64,000 bases of DNA from CALNXN01 sp942490645 (GTDB lineage: Bacteria > Pseudomonadota > Alphaproteobacteria > Rhodobacterales > Rhodobacteraceae): assembly GCA_942490645.1 (NCBI GenBank), contig CALNXN010000006.1, forward strand, positions 1 through 64,000, written 5' to 3'. Below the pieces are notes generated by a model, which had not been told where the DNA came from, ran no database searches, and saw only the letters and a program-made list of their open reading frames with translations. The position numbers and the translations under genes were made by a program. Shown in pieces: positions 43,913 through 51,563 of this stretch. Position 1 is the stretch's first letter, and the number at the start of each line of letters is the position of its first letter.

Positions 43913-44809
43913 TCAAGCGGTGGCAAGCATGCCCTTTTCCTTGGCCAGATCGCGCATCTTCTTTTGCAGCTTTTCGAACGCGCGCACTTCAATCTGACGG
44001 ATGCGTTCGCGGCTGACGTCATACTGCGAACTCAAGTCTTCAAGCGTCACAGTTTCATCGGACAAGCGGCGCTGTGTCAGGATATCCTTTTCACGATCGT
44101 TCAGAACACCCATCGCCTCCAGCAGCAACTCGCGGCGGCTTTCCAACTCGTTGCGTGCCTCGTAATCGCTGGCCTGATCGGCGTCTTCGTCTTCCAGCCA
44201 GTCCTGCCATTGCATTGTCCCCTCGCCTTCGGAGCCGACGGTGGCATTCAGCGACGCATCCCCGCCCGACATCCGCCGGTTCATGGAGATCACTTCCGCC
44301 TCTGTCACGCCCAGATCGGTGGCGATGCGTGTGACGTTTTCAGGGCGCAGGTCGCCCTCTTCCAGCGCGCCGATCTTGTTCTTGGCTTTGCGCAGGTTGA
44401 AAAACAACTTTTTCTGGCCCGACGTCGTGCCCAGCTTGACCAACGACCACGAACGCAGAATGTATTCCTGAATGCTCGCGCGGATCCACCACATCGCATA
44501 AGTCGCCAGACGGAAGCCTTTTTCCGGGTCAAACCGTTTCACAGCCTGCATCAGACCCACGTTGGCCTCTGAAATAACTTCGGCTTGCGGCAGACCATAG
44601 CCGCGATAGCCCATGGCGATCTTGGCCGCGAGACGCAGGTGTGACGTGACCATGCGGTGGGCTGCTTCGGTGTCTTCCTGCTCCACCCAACGCTTGGCCA
44701 GCATGTATTCTTCTTCCGGTTCCAGCAAAGGGAACTTGCGGATTTCCTGCATGTAGCGGTTCAGGCCGCCCTCCGGTGTTGGTGCCGGCAGATTTGCATA
44801 GTTCGCCAT
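43913..44809 (-). CDS. rpoH: RNA polymerase heat-shock sigma factor (sigma-32)
   Basis: The 298-residue product has the sigma-70 family core: region 1.2/2.1 (LLEPEEEYMLAKRW), region 2.4 with YAMWWIRASIQEYILRSWSL, the RpoH box (GTTSGQKKLFFNLRKAKNK) and region 4 (VTLEDLSSQYDVSRERIRQI). It directs RNA polymerase to heat-shock promoters. A matching heat-shock promoter upstream suggests it helps drive its own gene. Confidence 0.96.
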   Translation of the reverse strand: MANYANLPAPTPEGGLNRYMQEIRKFPLLEPEEEYMLAKRWVEQEDTEAAHRMVTSHLRLAAKIAMGYRGYGLPQAEVISEANVGLMQAVKRFDPEKGFRLATYAMWWIRASIQEYILRSWSLVKLGTTSGQKKLFFNLRKAKNKIGALEEGDLRPENVTRIATDLGVTEAEVISMNRRMSGGDASLNATVGSEGEGTMQWQDWLEDEDADQASDYEARNELESRRELLLEAMGVLNDREKDILTQRRLSDETVTLEDLSSQYDVSRERIRQIEVRAFEKLQKKMRDLAKEKGMLATA

Positions 44810-44844
44810 GTTTGAGCCTTTCGATGTTTAAGGTCTTAACATAC

Positions 44845-44872
44845 ATTTAGGGACCAAACGTTCTTGTTCAAG
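44845..44872 (-). promoter_or_regulatory. Candidate sigma-32 promoter of rpoH
   Basis: On the minus strand, CTTGAA (44872-44867) is followed by CCTAAAT (44851-44845), with 17 bases between CTTG and CCTAAAT. This fits the alphaproteobacterial heat-shock consensus CTTG-N17-CYTATNT at 6 of 7 downstream positions. It lies about 40 bases before the ATG at 44809. Confidence 0.5.
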
Positions 44873-44987
44873 TGGCCAGCCCCGTTATCGTTAACAAAAC
44901 CCATATAATTTTAGCGTTAAGAAAGGATTTACACGCTGAACACGCGGGTTTCATGCTGTTTCGTGCAGTTTCACAAAGATGTGCGGG

Positions 44988-46010
44988 TTATGACAGAGCC
45001 GCCAGAAGGGCCGTCATATCATCTGGCAGCGGCGCCTCGAACTGCATTTTGTCGCCGGTGACGGGGTGATCAAACCCCAGAATTGCCGCGTGCAGCGCTT
45101 GGCGGGGAAAGCTGCGCACCGCTTCGGCGGCTGTTTCGGACAGGGCTTTGAGCGGCAGTTTGCGCTTGCCGCCATAGGTCGTATCGCCCACCAGCCCGTG
45201 GCCCGCATGTGCCATATGCACTCTGATCTGATGCGTGCGGCCCGTTTCCAACCAGCATTCCATCAGCGCCAGAACCGGCGGGGTTCCGAACCGCTCCACC
45301 GTGCGTGCGCGCGTGACCGCGTGGCGACCGCCCTGAAACAACACCGCCTGACGTTGCCGGTCGGTTTTGTGACGCGCCAGTTGCGTGGTGAGTTTGAGAA
45401 TATTGCCCGGCTCGAACGATGCGCCCTTGATACCGCGCAACCGCGGATCGTTGGCGTCTGGGACACCGTAGACCAGCGCACGGTAGTAGCGCGTGACGGT
45501 ATGCGCCTCGAACTGAGCGGCCAGCCCGTGGTGTGCCGTGTCGGATTTTGCCACGACCAACAGACCCGAGGTGTCCTTGTCGATCCGGTGCACGATACCG
45601 GGGCGTTTCATCCCGCCCACACCGGATAAATCGTCGCCGCAATGCGCCAAAAGCGCGTTCACCAATGTGCCAGACGGCGTGCCGGGTGCGGGGTGCACAA
45701 CCATGCCGACGGGTTTGTTGATGACGATCAGGTCCGCGTCTTCATAGATCACGTCCAAAGCGATGGGCTCGGGCAAGATATGGCTGTCTTGTGCCGCCTC
45801 GACCGTAATTGACACCGCCGCCCCCTGCGCCACGCGCGCCTTGGGGTCGGTGACGGGCGTGCCGTCGATTGTCACAGCCCCTGCCGCCAGCAATCGCGCG
45901 AGGCGCGTGCGCGACAAGGCCGCCTGCTCTGGCACATCGCGGGCAAGCGCCTTATCAAGGCGCGGCGGCGGTGCGTCGCCTATGGTGAATTCGATGGTAT
46001 TTGACGACAT
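44988..46010 (-). CDS. RluA/RluD-family pseudouridine synthase
   Basis: I take the start MSSNTIEFTIGD at 46010 (340 residues); an upstream frame would run into the divergent gene. There is an N-terminal S4 domain (RLDKALARDVPEQAALSRTR), then the catalytic motif PGIVHRIDKDTSGLLVVAK with the Asp at about residue 150, and the late motif GRTHQIRVHMAHAGHGLVGD. It isomerises uridines in 23S rRNA, most likely the RluD sites of helix 69. The start region overlaps the divergent DUF6476-like gene by 17 bases. Confidence 0.93.
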   Translation of the reverse strand: MSSNTIEFTIGDAPPPRLDKALARDVPEQAALSRTRLARLLAAGAVTIDGTPVTDPKARVAQGAAVSITVEAAQDSHILPEPIALDVIYEDADLIVINKPVGMVVHPAPGTPSGTLVNALLAHCGDDLSGVGGMKRPGIVHRIDKDTSGLLVVAKSDTAHHGLAAQFEAHTVTRYYRALVYGVPDANDPRLRGIKGASFEPGNILKLTTQLARHKTDRQRQAVLFQGGRHAVTRARTVERFGTPPVLALMECWLETGRTHQIRVHMAHAGHGLVGDTTYGGKRKLPLKALSETAAEAVRSFPRQALHAAILGFDHPVTGDKMQFEAPLPDDMTALLAALS

Positions 46011-46326
46011 GGACGACCCAGATGAAACCCCGGTGGAACCCGCGAACCTGCGCTTTTTGCGGCGGTTGGTCACGGTGTTGACGAGCGTGATGATTGGCGG
46101 CCTTCTACTGATCATTGGGCTGGTTGTCATCCGCTTCAATGACGCCCCGCCCGATTTACCGGATGTGATCACCCTGCCCGGTGGTGCCACGGCCACAGCA
46201 TTCACCCGTGGGGCGGATTGGTACGCCGTTGTGACCGATGCAGACGAGATCCTGATTTTCGACCGGGTCACGGGCCAGTTGCGTCAGACGATCCTGGTGA
46301 TACCGGGAGAAAACGAAGGGGAGTGA
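45994..46326 (+). CDS. DUF6476-like single-span membrane protein
   Basis: The 110-residue product has one N-terminal membrane helix (VLTSVMIGGLLLIIGLVVI) and a small periplasmic or cytoplasmic domain with LPGGATATAFTRGADWYAVV and ILIFDRVTGQLRQTI. It resembles a short family conserved in Rhodobacteraceae. GGTGA at 45984-45988 favours the ATG at 45994; the ATG at 46009 lacks such a site. tRNA-His lies directly after it on the other strand. Confidence 0.78.
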   Translation: MVFDDMDDPDETPVEPANLRFLRRLVTVLTSVMIGGLLLIIGLVVIRFNDAPPDLPDVITLPGGATATAFTRGADWYAVVTDADEILIFDRVTGQLRQTILVIPGENEGE

Positions 46327-46403
46327 TGGTACCACCTCCTGGTCTCGAACCAGGGACCTCCTGATCCACAATCAGGCGCTCTAACCAACTGAGCTAAGGC
46401 GGC
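46327..46403 (-). tRNA. tRNA-His (GTG)
   Basis: The acceptor GCCGCCT pairs with AGGTGGT (two G-U pairs), the D arm is GCTCAGTTGGTTAGAGC, the anticodon loop TTGTGGA gives GTG, and the T arm is CCTGG-TTCGAGA-CCAGG with encoded CCA. The base before the 5' end is T, so no G-1 is encoded. The discriminator is A73 instead of the usual C73, the form reported for part of the Alphaproteobacteria. Confidence 0.95.
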
Positions 46404-46456
46404 ACTGACCTTCGATTAACGCGGCAGTTTTGAGAATGCAAGAGGGGCAAGGCCCT

Positions 46457-46939
46457 TCAAAGCCGGATGCTCCACATTTGTTCAACAAGGTCTTGCCCAA
46501 ACGAGTGCACTGGTGTGCTGCTGTCGAGGGTCCAGCCGTGCGCGCGATAAAGCGCCCCCGCAGCCCGGTGGCTTTCATGCGTCCAAAGCGACATCTCCGC
46601 ATAGCCCGCGTCACGCGCAAACCCCATGCAAGTCCGCAGCATCGTTTTGCCCAATCCCATGCCGCGCGCTTCGGGCACCAGCAAAAACAGGCGCAACTTG
46701 GCAGTTGTATCGGTCAGGCGCACACAAAAGATTGAGCCAAGACGCGTCTGCCCGCGCATGGCAATCCAGCCGCATTCCCGCGCGGGGTCATGCCGTGCCT
46801 CGAAATCCACCAAAATGCTTTGCACCAACGGACCAAAAGTATCGTCAAATCCTTCGGCCCGCGTATAAAGTGTCTGGTGACGCTCAACCAACCAATCGCG
46901 GTCGGTGGGTGCGTATTTGCGCAGGGTCAGGTCCGTCAT
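46457..46939 (-). CDS. GNAT-family N-acetyltransferase
   Basis: The 160-residue product (start MTDLTLRKYAPTDRD) has the acetyl-CoA binding motif LFLLVPEARGMGLGKTML (about residues 86-103, the Q/RxxGxG/A loop) and the closing SHRAAGALYRAHGWTLD. Roseobacters often fuse such a domain to MarR; here it is alone. Substrate unknown. It lies between tRNA-His and a small conserved ORF without obvious linkage. Confidence 0.9.
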   Translation of the reverse strand: MTDLTLRKYAPTDRDWLVERHQTLYTRAEGFDDTFGPLVQSILVDFEARHDPARECGWIAMRGQTRLGSIFCVRLTDTTAKLRLFLLVPEARGMGLGKTMLRTCMGFARDAGYAEMSLWTHESHRAAGALYRAHGWTLDSSTPVHSFGQDLVEQMWSIRL

Positions 46940-47019
46940 GGCATCATCAATACGCAATCATCCTTGCCTTTCAAGCCCATGCGGGGTAGCGATCTGGCGC
47001 ATCGAAAAGGAGCGCACAC

Positions 47020-47208
47020 ATGGGCATCGACACCGAACGTGACATCGAAGCAAGCCTTCAAATCGGCCCGACTGACAAGGGCATGGTCCGCATTTTCGTG
47101 GAGGCTGACGGGGTCGAAGTGCCGATGGATTTTACGCCCGACGATGCAATCGAGATTGCCGAAGAAATCATGGCGGCGGCAAGACGCGTGCAGGGCGGCA
47201 AGCGTTAA
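47020..47208 (+). CDS. Small conserved protein (DUF6324-like)
   Basis: The 62-residue acidic product contains SLQIGPTDKGMVRIFVEADG and FTPDDAIEIAEEIMAAARR, a beta hairpin plus helix. AGGAG before the ATG is good. I recall the same short protein in other Rhodobacteraceae, without a function. Its TAA overlaps the TAA of the convergent mmcB gene within TTAA at 47205-47208. Confidence 0.8.
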   Translation: MGIDTERDIEASLQIGPTDKGMVRIFVEADGVEVPMDFTPDDAIEIAEEIMAAARRVQGGKR

Positions 47209-47663
47209 TCCCAATAGAGCCCGGCATCCGGATCGCGTAGCCCATGCAAGCGGCGCGCGGCAGTGGATGCGAATTTCTGCACCATCACTTTGCGGCGTGC
47301 AGGTGGTAATTTGTCTTCCGGCCCCATACGCAACACCTCGGCGCCATAGGCGTCCGCAATGATCAATCCGCTGTCGTCAGGCAGCAAATCGGTTGGGAAA
47401 TCCGCATCCACCGCCCAGAAATAGCGATCGCACCATTCAAGATAGCCCTGCCATTTGCAATCGGACTGAAAATCAGCCCGGCTTGATTTGCACTCGATGA
47501 TCCAAACCTCGCCCTTGGGGCCCAGTGCCATAACGTCCACACGCAGCCCACGGGTTGGCACCAGCTCTTCGACCGAGGTGAAGCCGAGTTCCGCCAGATG
47601 GCGCGACACGCCACGGGCCAAAAGCTGGCCAGGTTGGAAGCTGTGCATATCGTCATGTGCCAT
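47205..47663 (-). CDS. mmcB: MmcB-family DNA repair protein
   Basis: The 152-residue product (start MAHDDMHSFQPGQLLARGV) shows the restriction-endonuclease-like core of MmcB: LRVDVMALGPKGEVWIIECK with the D...ExK metal triad, then SDCKWQGYLEWCDRYFWAV. MmcB was described in Caulobacter as part of the response to mitomycin C cross-links. The start follows family length; the earlier frame has no support. It is divergent from the 6S-like RNA gene. Confidence 0.9.
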   Translation of the reverse strand: MAHDDMHSFQPGQLLARGVSRHLAELGFTSVEELVPTRGLRVDVMALGPKGEVWIIECKSSRADFQSDCKWQGYLEWCDRYFWAVDADFPTDLLPDDSGLIIADAYGAEVLRMGPEDKLPPARRKVMVQKFASTAARRLHGLRDPDAGLYWD

Positions 47664-47744
47664 TCCACCAGTATGAACATACAGTGAACATCTGACAAGA
47701 GGGCTGCGCCTAGTGCGAATAATGGTCATCACGCACCTTGCCCC

Positions 47745-47773
47745 TTGTCGAACGGGGTATGGCGGCATAGATC
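47745..47773 (+). promoter_or_regulatory. Promoter of the 6S-like RNA
   Basis: TTGTCG at 47745-47750 and TAGATC at 47768-47773 with exactly 17 bases between. Transcription would begin at about 47779-47781, which is where the closing stem of the RNA begins. Confidence 0.6.
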
Positions 47774-47778
47774 AGGGG

Positions 47779-47945
47779 GGTGACGGGTTCTGCTCTTCGC
47801 GTGACTGGTTACGTTCCAGTGGCCTTAAGCAAATCCGAGGGAGCTGGCTCTGTCCTGGCCCTGGCCTGGTTACCTGGCGCCCACCTGTACATACAGGTCC
47901 TCGGGAATATAGAACCAAAACGGATGTAGTGGTCCCGTCACACCA
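47779..47945 (+). ncRNA. ssrS: Structured RNA, probably 6S RNA
   Basis: A transcript of about 165 nucleotides is predicted by its promoter and its shape. The ends pair: GTGACGGG (47780-47787) with CCCGTCAC (47934-47941). A second stem, CCGAGG (47835-47840) with CCTCGG (47899-47904), closes the tip, which ends in ACCTGT-ACAT-ACAGGT (47883-47898). Between them is a large open bubble with a small 5' side hairpin (ACTGG/CCAGT). Closing stem, central bubble and terminal stem are the 6S layout that mimics an open promoter and binds sigma-70 RNA polymerase. No open reading frame of quality covers it. Another ncRNA class cannot be excluded. Confidence 0.6.
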
Positions 47946-47981
47946 GAACCACCATCATCAAACATGAGTTGAATTAAGCGA

Positions 47982-48095
47982 TCAGCGACGACCGAAGGGC
48001 GTGCGTTTTTTCTCGACACGCACGGGGATTGCCTGACGCTGCGGCTCGTGGCCGACGAAAATTTCACGGAAAATGCGAACCAGTGTTTCGATCAT
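47982..48095 (-). CDS. 37-residue basic small protein
   Basis: A short frame reads MIETLVRIFREIFVGHEPQR, continues with QAIPVRVEKKR and ends GRR. AGGAG lies 7 bases before the ATG, a textbook ribosome binding site, and the third-position G/C bias fits this genome. It is too short for standard gene calling. An amphipathic helix followed by a basic tail is predicted. Function unknown; it lies directly downstream of the 6S-like RNA on the other strand. Confidence 0.6.
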   Translation of the reverse strand: MIETLVRIFREIFVGHEPQRQAIPVRVEKKRTPFGRR

Positions 48096-48212
48096 ATCTG
48101 CGCTCCTCTGACATTAAAGATGGCATTTATTTTGCCAAAGTCTAGGCCCAAATCGCTAATTTTCAGTGACCAGGCAGTTTCCGGCGGGTCAACGCCGCTT
48201 CAAGAGGCAGTG

Positions 48213-48503
48213 TTAGCGCGAACTGCGCCACACAGGCATCAGGCGGCGCAAACCGTCTTTCAAACCGCCCCCTTTGGGCGTGTCATCGGCCAACTGCATG
48301 ATCGCGATTCCGAATTGGACACCTGCAAAGACGATGCCGTTGAGCATCCACAAAACAACAATCGCCAAAGCGCCGCCCTGTGAGTTGAACACCAGATGGC
48401 GCAAATGAGCGACGTCGAGATACAACAGTCCAGCGACGAAAATCGCGGCAATGCCGAACCCAATTATGCAACTGCGGATGTAGAGTTTGATGAGCTCGGG
48501 CAT
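48213..48503 (-). CDS. Small membrane protein with two hydrophobic segments
   Basis: Starting at MPELIKLYIRSC (48503) gives 96 residues with two membrane helices (IIGFGIAAIFVAGLLYL and ALAIVVLWMLNGIVFAGVQF) and a basic tail. I recall the same protein downstream of nusB in related genomes. Function unknown. The long 5' extension of the frame is not supported. Confidence 0.78.
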   Translation of the reverse strand: MPELIKLYIRSCIIGFGIAAIFVAGLLYLDVAHLRHLVFNSQGGALAIVVLWMLNGIVFAGVQFGIAIMQLADDTPKGGGLKDGLRRLMPVWRSSR

Positions 48504-48569
48504 GATACGATCCTGTGTTTCCTCGCCTTCCAACGTAATGTATGCGCGCCCAGCGTCAAACCGGATGCG

Positions 48570-49052
48570 TCAAAATGCGTCTGGTTTGGCCTCGCGTGCC
48601 ATATGATCCAGCACGGCGTTAACGAATTTCGGTTCCTTGCCATCGGGAAAGAAAGCACGCGCCACATCAACATATTCTGTGATTACGACCTTGGGCGGGG
48701 TGCCCTTGTCGTGCAACTCCGCGCCTGCTGCGCGAAAGAGCGCGCGGAGCGTCGGGTCAATGCGCGCAATCGGCCATTTGGCGACCAGTGCACGATCGGT
48801 CATCTGATCAATAGGTGCCTGAAGGTTTACTGCGTCTTCAATAACTTGCGCGAATAAGTTCAAGTCACCGTCGAGCATCTCCGCGCCCTCATAAGTCTCG
48901 CCGAAACGATGCTCCAGAAATTCGCGGCGGATCGCCTCAATGGTTTGGCCCGACTGCTCCATCTGAAAGAGCGCCTGAACCGCATAAAGGCGCGATGCCG
49001 ACTTCATTTTTCGCAGTTGGTTGCCGGACAAATTGCCGTGGGGGGATGTCAT
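48570..49052 (-). CDS. nusB: Transcription antitermination protein NusB
   Basis: The 160-residue helical protein binds boxA RNA with NusE and helps rRNA antitermination. It has SASRLYAVQALFQMEQSGQ near the N-terminus and the closing ITEYVDVARAFFPDGKEPKF, VNAVLDHMAR. It overlaps ribH by 4 bases, the usual ribH-nusB coupling. Confidence 0.95.
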   Translation of the reverse strand: MTSPHGNLSGNQLRKMKSASRLYAVQALFQMEQSGQTIEAIRREFLEHRFGETYEGAEMLDGDLNLFAQVIEDAVNLQAPIDQMTDRALVAKWPIARIDPTLRALFRAAGAELHDKGTPPKVVITEYVDVARAFFPDGKEPKFVNAVLDHMAREAKPDAF

Positions 49053-49609
49053 AAGGTGGTTGATCCGTCTTTCAGACCGGCGATCAGCGTGTCATCCCCT
49101 GTGAAACTTGAGGGTTTGAAACCGATGCCTTTGGTTTGCGCGCCCCACTTACGCCCCAATGCAATCAGGTGCAAGGCGGCCGCTGCAGCCCCGCCTCCCT
49201 TGTTTTGCCCTGCCGGATCAGCACGCACCACGGCCTGCTCACGGGTCTCGACGGTCAGGATGCCGTTACCGATGCAAAGTCCTTGCAATCCAAGAAGTTG
49301 CAAGGCGCGGCTGCTGTCGTTGCAGACCGTTTCGTAATGGGTTGTCTCGCCACGGATCACGCAGCCCAACGCCACATACCCATCAAAATTGCTGCGGCGA
49401 TCCGAAATGCCGATAGCCGTCGGGATTTCCAGCGCGCCGGGCATTTCGACCAACTCCCACGACGCGCCAGCCGCCTCGATCTCGGCCTTGGCACCGGTCA
49501 CCAGATTATCGGCGATATCCTTGTAATAGGGCGATACCACGATCAACACCTTGGCCGGGCGTTCAAACTCCGGGCGCGGCATGACGTAGTGTTCTTCGGA
49601 TTGAGCCAT
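49049..49609 (-). CDS. ribH: 6,7-Dimethyl-8-ribityllumazine synthase
   Basis: Condenses the RibB product with the pyrimidine intermediate to lumazine. The 186-residue product contains VLIVVSPYYKDIADNLVTGA, the substrate loop VEMPGALEIPTAIG, ALGCVIRGETTHYETVC and the catalytic His region, plus a C-terminal extension of about 30 residues. It lies 3 bases after ribB and is coupled to nusB. Confidence 0.95.
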   Translation of the reverse strand: MAQSEEHYVMPRPEFERPAKVLIVVSPYYKDIADNLVTGAKAEIEAAGASWELVEMPGALEIPTAIGISDRRSNFDGYVALGCVIRGETTHYETVCNDSSRALQLLGLQGLCIGNGILTVETREQAVVRADPAGQNKGGGAAAAALHLIALGRKWGAQTKGIGFKPSSFTGDDTLIAGLKDGSTTL

Positions 49610-49612
49610 GGT

Positions 49613-50737
49613 TTAATCCTTTGTAATCGGACGCGTGCCCACGATAGACAGGTTGTAGGCATCAAGTCCGAGGTATTTGGTTTGCGGGCTATCTGTCAGC
49701 AAAATCAATTCCTTGAGGCCCAAAGTTGACATGATTTGAGCGCCCACACCGGTGCGCTTGATCGTGCGTGGGCCGTCATCGTCATCTCCGTCCAGACGCA
49801 AACGCGGGTGCGGTTCACGAAACAGCAACACAGCGCCGCGCCCCTCTTCGGCGATGATCTTCATCGCGCGCGGTAATTCATCGGTTGGACCCGGCCCGAG
49901 GCCCAATACATCTTCAAGCGCGTTCAGCGCATGGGTGCGCACCAGCACCGGTTCAGGCGTCGTGATATCGCCTTTGGACAGCATCACATGATCCGTGCCG
50001 GTGATCTCATCCGAGAAAATGCGCATCTGCCACTCGCCACCAAAAGCGGAAGTGACGGTGCGCGTATCGCGCTCGCGCAGCAGGTTATCATGCTTGAGCC
50101 GGTAAGCGATCAGGTCGCTGATCGTGCCGATTTTCAACCCATGCGCGGCCCCAAAGGCCGCGAGATCCGGCAGGCGCGCCATGGTTCCGTCGTCCTTCAT
50201 GATCTCGCAGATCACACCAGACGGGTGCAGCCCGGCCAGACGCGAAATATCCACCGACGCTTCGGTATGGCCTGCACGCACCAGAACCCCGCCATTGCGC
50301 GCACGCAGTGGAAAGACGTGCCCCGGCGTTGCAATATCGGCCGCCCCGGCCTGTTCATTGATCGCCACGGCCACGGTCAGGGCGCGATCGGCCGCTGAAA
50401 TACCGGTGCTGACGCCCTCGCGCGCCTCGATCGACACGGTAAAGGCCGTCTCGTGACGCGATGAATTGTTCACCGCCATCATCGGCAGGCCCAGCGTTGC
50501 AATGCGCTCTTCTGTCATGGGCAGGCAAATCAGCCCGCGCCCATGGGTCGCCATGAAATTGATTGCCGCTGCGTCCGCGAATTGCGCCGGGATCACCAGA
50601 TCGCCCTCGTTTTCGCGGTCCTCATGGTCGACAAGGATGAACATGCGGCCTTGGCGCGCCTCCTCGATGATCTCCTCAATCGGGGAGATCGCCTGTTTCA
50701 GCGACAATTCCATCGGTCCTGGGGTTTCAAAGGTCAT
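49613..50737 (-). CDS. ribB: 3,4-Dihydroxy-2-butanone-4-phosphate synthase with degenerate GTP cyclohydrolase II half (RibBX type)
   Basis: The 374-residue product (start MTFETPGPMELSL) has a full RibB domain: FILVDHEDRENEGDLVIPAQ, ATHGRGLICLPM and the His/Glu motif VRAGHTEASVDISRLAG. The C-terminal half aligns with RibA but lacks the zinc cysteines. Where RibA has GDVFGSxRCDC, this protein has LNALEDVLGLGPG, and TGVGAQIMSTLGLKELILLT remains. So it makes the four-carbon unit but probably not the GTP step. It sits between ribE and ribH. Confidence 0.93.
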   Translation of the reverse strand: MTFETPGPMELSLKQAISPIEEIIEEARQGRMFILVDHEDRENEGDLVIPAQFADAAAINFMATHGRGLICLPMTEERIATLGLPMMAVNNSSRHETAFTVSIEAREGVSTGISAADRALTVAVAINEQAGAADIATPGHVFPLRARNGGVLVRAGHTEASVDISRLAGLHPSGVICEIMKDDGTMARLPDLAAFGAAHGLKIGTISDLIAYRLKHDNLLRERDTRTVTSAFGGEWQMRIFSDEITGTDHVMLSKGDITTPEPVLVRTHALNALEDVLGLGPGPTDELPRAMKIIAEEGRGAVLLFREPHPRLRLDGDDDDGPRTIKRTGVGAQIMSTLGLKELILLTDSPQTKYLGLDAYNLSIVGTRPITKD

Positions 50738-50839
50738 ATGGGCAGATTTCCTTGGCAGCGTGCTGCCGGACATAATCGCAACCCGCCCAAAGTGCCAGCC
50801 CCCAGGCGGGCCGTCACCATGCTTTTGCCACTGGCGACG

Positions 50840-51427
50840 CTAGGTCGTTTCGGCCAAACGCGCGACATATCGGGCCAGCGTGTCGATCTCCAGATTGACC
50901 TGATCGCCCACGGCAACATCGCCCCATGTCGTGACAGTTTTCGTATGCGGAATAAAATTGATCCCGAAATCCACGCCATCCACCTCGTTCACGGTCAGCG
51001 ACGTGCCATTCAGCGCAACAGATCCTTTGGGCGCGATGAAGCGGGCCAATGCGGCAGGGGCACGCAGGGTGACGCGGGTGCTGTCGCCTTCCTCAGTCAC
51101 CTTGATCACCTCGGCCACGCCATCCACGTGTCCCGATACGATATGGCCGCCCAATTCATCGCCCACCTTCAGCGCGCGTTCCAGATTGACGCGCTGACCC
51201 ACTGTCCAGGACGCCAGATTGGTTTTGCCGACGGTCTCGGCACTGATCTGCACATCATACCAGTCAGGGCCAAGATCCACGACCGTCAGACAGACCCCGT
51301 CCGACGCTATGGAGGCCCCCATATCAATGGACTGCGTGTCATAAGACGTCTGGATGCGCGCGCGCAAATCGCCCTGCTGATCCAAGGCCTTGATCGTGCC
51401 GATATCAGTGATGATGCCTGTAAACAT
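50840..51427 (-). CDS. ribE: Riboflavin synthase, alpha subunit
   Basis: Converts two lumazine molecules to riboflavin. The 195-residue product has the duplicated lumazine-binding domain: MFTGIITDIGTIKALDQQG and SIASDGVCLTVVD in the first, HIVSGHVDGVAEV and SVALNGTSLTVNEVDG in the second. It heads the ribE-ribB-ribH-nusB run. It is divergent from the kpsS-like gene and must have its own promoter. Confidence 0.95.
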   Translation of the reverse strand: MFTGIITDIGTIKALDQQGDLRARIQTSYDTQSIDMGASIASDGVCLTVVDLGPDWYDVQISAETVGKTNLASWTVGQRVNLERALKVGDELGGHIVSGHVDGVAEVIKVTEEGDSTRVTLRAPAALARFIAPKGSVALNGTSLTVNEVDGVDFGINFIPHTKTVTTWGDVAVGDQVNLEIDTLARYVARLAETT

Positions 51428-51563
51428 GACGCCCCCAAGGTGTGACTTTGATGTGACCTAGCGGGGCCAATGCCGTCTGACAAGCCCTGCCGCCTTGCTT
51501 GCATGCGGGCAAACTGGCATAAAAGCAGGGTGGGACGTGGATTATCAGGAAAGGCTTGGGCCT

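Noticed and set aside
47713..47967. 84-codon plus-strand frame over the 6S-like RNA
   Set aside because: Poor codon bias, no homology, and the promoter and pairing explain the region better as RNA.
50738..50839. Possible FMN riboswitch before ribB
   Set aside because: The gap between ribE and ribB is about 100 bases and shows none of the conserved FMN-element helices.
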